8,828 nucleotides of DNA from assembly GCA_009697495.1 (NCBI GenBank), contig SHUN01000089.1:1-8828 (forward strand), read 5' to 3'. The notes under the pieces were generated by a model. That model did not search any database, was not told the DNA's origin, and saw only the letters and a list, made by a program, of their open reading frames with translations. Position 1 is the first letter of the stretch; each line of letters opens with the position of its first letter. This document shows, piece after piece, positions 5,675 to 8,828 of the stretch. The position numbers and the translations under genes were made by a program. Source of the stretch: Bryobacterales bacterium (lineage in GTDB: Bacteria; Acidobacteriota; Terriglobia; Bryobacterales; Bryobacteraceae).

Positions 5675-8203
5675 ATGGCCAAGAGCGATCCGCTCCTAAA
5701 ATCTGAGGGGAAGGGTGTACCCCGGAAACGTCGTACGCCAACCCCGTTTCGGCGTTACCTGCTTTATGGTGTACCGTTTCTCGGAGTCACGTCCATTGTC
5801 TTTGGCGCATTCACCTATGTTCACTACTCGAATCTGATCGACGAGAAGTTGAAGGATGGGCCGTTCCCGAATACGTCGATGATCTTCGCGACGCCTCGGA
5901 GTTTGAACGTTGGCGACGAGATTTCCAAGGAGGAAATACTCCGCTCGTTGCGAAGCGCTGGCTATGGGGATTCAAAAGCGAACCGGATGGGGTGGTACAA
6001 CCTCCGGTCGGACGCCATTGAGATTCTTCCGGGCCCGGATTCCTACTTTGACAACGAAGGCGGCGTCATCCGGCTTGTCGACGGAAAAATCGAAAGCATT
6101 ATCTCGCTTCGAGACAACACGACGCGCACCGCCTACTCGCTGGAACCCGAATTGGTCACGCATTTATTCGATCAGAAGCGGGAAAAGAGGCGGCTGCTGG
6201 CGTTTGACGACTTGCCAAAGCAGCTAGTAAATGCCATCGTTTCAGTGGAAGACAAACGGTTTTTCGAGCACGCCGGATTCGATCCCCTGCGAATCGCCAA
6301 GGCTGTCTACATTAACGTCAAGAAGGGGCGCAAGGAAGAGGGCGCTTCGACGCTTTCGATGCAGTTATCTCGTAATTTCTGGTTAAGTCTGGACAAGAAT
6401 TGGAAGCGCAAAATCGAGGAGGCGCTGATCACGCTGGTGTTGGAGCAGAAGCTGTCCAAGCAGCAGATCTTCGAGCACTACGCCAACATGATCGATCTTG
6501 GCCGGAGGGGCAGTTTCGCCATCCGCGGAGTCGGCGAAGCTTCGCAGGCCTATTTCGGAAAAGACGTCCGGTCGCTCAGTTTGCCCGAGTCCGCCACATT
6601 AGCGGGGCTGATTCAATTGCCGAGTTTCAGGAATCCGATTCGCTGGCCGGACCGGGCGAAAAGCCGCCGCAACGTTGTGCTGCAATTGATGCGGGACAAC
6701 GGCTATATTTCAGACAAAGAGTTCGGCGATGCGGCGGCGGCGCCGATGACCATCGTCAGAAGCGGCGTCGATACCGGCGACGCCCCCTACTTCGTCGATC
6801 TCGTGAACGATTTTCTGCACGAGTCCCTGGCTGACCACGATTTCACTTCCAGCTCCTATCGCGTCTACACCACCCTTGACACCGAACTACAGCAGGACGC
6901 CGAGGAAGCCATTCGCGCCGGTCTCGCCGAAGTGGATAAACAATTGGAGCGCCGGAAGAAGAAGAACGGCGGCGGCGCGCAAGTGGCGCTGATCGCCATG
7001 GATCCCACTAACGGCGAAATCCGCGCCCTGGTGGGGGGGCGAAGTTACGGACTCTCCCAGCTCAATCGCGCCGTGGCCCGTCGCCAGCCTGGTTCCAGTT
7101 TTAAGCCTTTCGTCTACGCCACCGCGCTGAACACCGCGCTTGAAGGCGGTGCCAATGTCTTCACTCCCACCTCGACGGTGGTTGATGAGCCCACCACGTT
7201 TTGGTTCGACGGCAAGCCCTACGAACCCAATAATCACGGCAATCATTACTTTGGCACGGTAACGCTTCGAACTGCGCTGGCCAAGTCTTTGAACATCCCC
7301 GCGGTGAAGCTTGCCGAAGCCGTTGGCTACGGTGAAATTGTAAAGCTGGCCCGTTCAGCGGGGATGAATCTGCAAATCCGGCCAACTCCCGCGCTGGCGC
7401 TGGGCGCCTATGAAGTCACTCCGATCGAAGTGGCGGGTGCCTATACAGTTTTCGCCAATCGGGGGCTTTTCAGTAAACCAAGTTGGGTGAGAACTGTGAG
7501 GGATGATACAGGTTCTGAAATTTTTTCCCATAAACCAGTGCGAAAACAGGTTTTAGACCAGCGCATCGCGTTTCTGATGACAAGCATGTTGGAAGAGGTC
7601 GTTCGCTCCGGAACCGGCGCAGGCGTGCGGGCCCGGGGATTCGGTTTGCCGGCGGCGGGAAAGACAGGAACTTCCCACGATGGATGGTTCGCCGGCTACA
7701 CCGCGAAACTGATTTGCGTCGTTTGGGTCGGCTACGACGACAACGAAGAACTCAACTTGGAAGGGTCGCAATCGGCGCTTCCGATTTGGACCGAATTCAT
7801 GAAGCGAGCGCACACGCATCGCGCTTACCGCGGCGCGGGACCTTTCCCGATGCCCGATGGCGTCGTCACCGTGCCTATCGATCCGGCCAACGGATTGCTG
7901 GCTTCGGCCGGAAATTCGAATGCCCGAAGCGAGGTGTTTGTGACGGGAACGCAGCCGACGGCGGTCTCCGGTTCCGGAGGCGGTTCGGGCACTCAGGTCG
8001 CCAGTTGGGATGCGCCCGCGGAAACGCCGGCGGGCGGCTCGCCAACTCAGGACGGCCGCGCCAAGCCTCGCCGGCCCGTCGCCGTCCAGCAACAGCCGTC
8101 CGGCGGGGATTCCCGCGCCTCCGCGCCGCAACCAGCGGCGGATGAGAAGAAGGGTGTCTTTGGCCGGATGGGAGAGTGGTTCCGGCGGCGCGGCGGCAAT
8201 TGA
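5675..8203 (+). CDS. Class A penicillin-binding protein, PBP1b-like (glycosyltransferase/transpeptidase)
   Basis: An 842-residue bifunctional peptidoglycan synthase that polymerises lipid II and crosslinks the strands in the periplasm. Order: basic cytoplasmic tail (1-27), one membrane anchor (about 28-49), a UB2H-like domain (about 68-150, including VGDEISKEEILRSLRSAGYG) as in E. coli PBP1b, the GT51 domain, then the transpeptidase domain. GT51 motifs are EDKRFFEH (Glu192 as catalytic base), GASTLSMQLSRN, and RKIEEA with Glu249, 57 residues after Glu192 exactly as E233/E290 in PBP1b; motif 4 reads YANMIDLG rather than the commoner YLNE form. Transpeptidase motifs are SSFK (Ser474, Lys477), SLN (538-540) and KTGT (663-666). 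After about residue 760 there is a Gly/Ser/Pro/Gln-rich low-complexity tail ending in a short basic-aromatic segment. ATG 5675 fits better than the GTG at 5648; neither has a strong Shine-Dalgarno. A TPR protein gene follows after 58 bp. Confidence 0.95.
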   Translation: MAKSDPLLKSEGKGVPRKRRTPTPFRRYLLYGVPFLGVTSIVFGAFTYVHYSNLIDEKLKDGPFPNTSMIFATPRSLNVGDEISKEEILRSLRSAGYGDSKANRMGWYNLRSDAIEILPGPDSYFDNEGGVIRLVDGKIESIISLRDNTTRTAYSLEPELVTHLFDQKREKRRLLAFDDLPKQLVNAIVSVEDKRFFEHAGFDPLRIAKAVYINVKKGRKEEGASTLSMQLSRNFWLSLDKNWKRKIEEALITLVLEQKLSKQQIFEHYANMIDLGRRGSFAIRGVGEASQAYFGKDVRSLSLPESATLAGLIQLPSFRNPIRWPDRAKSRRNVVLQLMRDNGYISDKEFGDAAAAPMTIVRSGVDTGDAPYFVDLVNDFLHESLADHDFTSSSYRVYTTLDTELQQDAEEAIRAGLAEVDKQLERRKKKNGGGAQVALIAMDPTNGEIRALVGGRSYGLSQLNRAVARRQPGSSFKPFVYATALNTALEGGANVFTPTSTVVDEPTTFWFDGKPYEPNNHGNHYFGTVTLRTALAKSLNIPAVKLAEAVGYGEIVKLARSAGMNLQIRPTPALALGAYEVTPIEVAGAYTVFANRGLFSKPSWVRTVRDDTGSEIFSHKPVRKQVLDQRIAFLMTSMLEEVVRSGTGAGVRARGFGLPAAGKTGTSHDGWFAGYTAKLICVVWVGYDDNEELNLEGSQSALPIWTEFMKRAHTHRAYRGAGPFPMPDGVVTVPIDPANGLLASAGNSNARSEVFVTGTQPTAVSGSGGGSGTQVASWDAPAETPAGGSPTQDGRAKPRRPVAVQQQPSGGDSRASAPQPAADEKKGVFGRMGEWFRRRGGN

Positions 8204-8246
8204 GCGTCCTTCGCCGCGGCTCTCGCCGTAGCGTTACACTGTTGGC

Positions 8247-8254
8247 AAAGGAGG
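8247..8254 (+). promoter_or_regulatory. Strong ribosome binding site of the TPR gene
   Basis: AAAGGAGG, 7 bp before the ATG at 8262, is the best Shine-Dalgarno match in the window. It fixes the start of this gene. Confidence 0.8.
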
Positions 8255-8261
8255 CGCATTC

Positions 8262-8828
8262 ATGAAACTTGAGGCCCTTCCCCTCTCGTACTTTTTTCTG
8301 GTTGTTTTCGCGGTAAGCCTTGCCGGCCAGCAGGCGGCCAATGACGGACTGAAACTGCCGGCGCCGGAGTCCGCGACACGGCCAAACCTGTCGCTGGAGC
8401 AGCGCGGCGACATCTTCATGGCCAGAAAGATGTATCGCGAGGCGGTCGACGTCTATCAAAAGGACACGTCAAATTCCTCGATTCTCGCTAATAAAATTGG
8501 GATCGCCTATCACCAGCTTACGTTTCTGGCGCAAGCGCGCAGGCAGTATGAGCGCGCGCAAAAACTCGACGCTGGTTATTCGGAAGCCATCAATAACCTG
8601 GGCACCGTCTACTACGCCCAACGAAACTACCGCAAAGCAATCAGCCAGTACAAGAAGGCGCTGAAACTGAATGCGGCGTCGGCTTCCATCCATTCCAATC
8701 TCGGGACCGCTTATTTTGCCCGAAAGAAATATCAGGAGGCCTTTACCGAGTATCAGACCGCCCTGTCGCTCGATCCCGAAGTCTTTGAGCATCGGAACTC
8801 CCACGGCGTTTTGCTCCAGGAGCGCAGC
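8262..8828 (+). CDS. Exported tetratricopeptide-repeat protein (C-terminus cut by window edge)
   Basis: The first 189 residues are visible and the frame is open to the last base. An N-terminal signal sequence (MKLEALPLSYFFLVVFAVSLAG) suggests export to the periplasm. A short linker with LKLPAPESATRPN is followed by tandem TPR units from about residue 43: LEQRGDIFMARKMYREAVDVYQK, then NKIGIAYHQLTFLAQARRQYERAQKLD, then INNLGTVYYAQRNYRKAISQ onward to ALKLN, then HSNLGTAYFARKKYQEAFTE onward to ALSLD. The two last units fit the canonical 34-residue pattern; the first is the most degenerate. TPR arrays mediate protein-protein contacts, so a scaffold role is likely but the partner is unknown. Its position 58 bp after the PBP gene would suit a periplasmic partner of cell-wall synthesis, as LpoA-type or other TPR factors are, though this is only context. 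Confidence 0.9.
   Translation, partial: MKLEALPLSYFFLVVFAVSLAGQQAANDGLKLPAPESATRPNLSLEQRGDIFMARKMYREAVDVYQKDTSNSSILANKIGIAYHQLTFLAQARRQYERAQKLDAGYSEAINNLGTVYYAQRNYRKAISQYKKALKLNAASASIHSNLGTAYFARKKYQEAFTEYQTALSLDPEVFEHRNSHGVLLQERS

Noticed and set aside
7875..8459. 194-residue minus-strand open frame across the PBP tail and TPR start
   Set aside because: Antisense to two well-supported genes and composed of Arg/Pro-rich shadow sequence.
1..8828. CRISPR array, tRNA/rRNA genes, transposase or phage genes
   Set aside because: No regularly spaced repeats, no RNA-gene signatures and no mobile-element proteins were seen on either strand.

Overview
The window is GC-rich bacterial chromosome with eight protein-coding genes, two of them cut by the window edges, and one block of intergenic repeats. 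The mix suggests a Gram-negative-type soil bacterium: a UB2H-containing class A PBP of the PBP1b kind, a monofunctional proline dehydrogenase, a membrane-anchored MutS-like ATPase, a secreted TPR protein and small secreted cupins. Acidobacteriota (Bryobacterales/Solibacter-like) fits best from memory of such genomes, but this is inference. No tRNA, rRNA, CRISPR, transposase, integrase or phage gene was seen.

Layout. (1) 1-834, minus: a glycosyltransferase of the MGDG-synthase / processive diacylglycerol glycosyltransferase type, cut by the left edge. (2) 944-1477, plus: a divergent PAP2-type phosphatase with all three catalytic motifs. (3) 1470-2030, minus: a secreted duplicated-cupin protein that overlaps the PAP2 gene tail to tail by 8 bp. 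(4) 2031-2337: an intergenic block built almost entirely of repeats, namely an imperfect inverted-repeat element of about 140 bp plus a diverged direct copy of its left half. (5) 2338-4152 and 4159-5052, plus: a membrane-anchored MutS-like ATPase and a proline dehydrogenase separated by 6 bp, probably co-transcribed. (6) 5166-5612, plus: a small two-helix membrane protein with a Cys/His cluster of zinc-ribbon type. (7) 5675-8203, plus: a PBP1b-like bifunctional peptidoglycan synthase. (8) 8262-8828, plus: an exported TPR protein cut by the right edge.

How the genes may work together. Much of the window serves the cell envelope. A PAP2 enzyme could supply diacylglycerol or recycle undecaprenyl pyrophosphate, a lipid glycosyltransferase would use diacylglycerol, and a class A PBP polymerises and crosslinks peptidoglycan. 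The MutS-like/ProDH pair is metabolically unrelated. I did not find a clear undescribed multi-gene system. The most useful leads are the repeat cluster that abuts the MutS-like gene, the membrane tethering of that ATPase, the uncharacterised Cys/His membrane protein upstream of the PBP, and the degenerate second half of the cupin protein.
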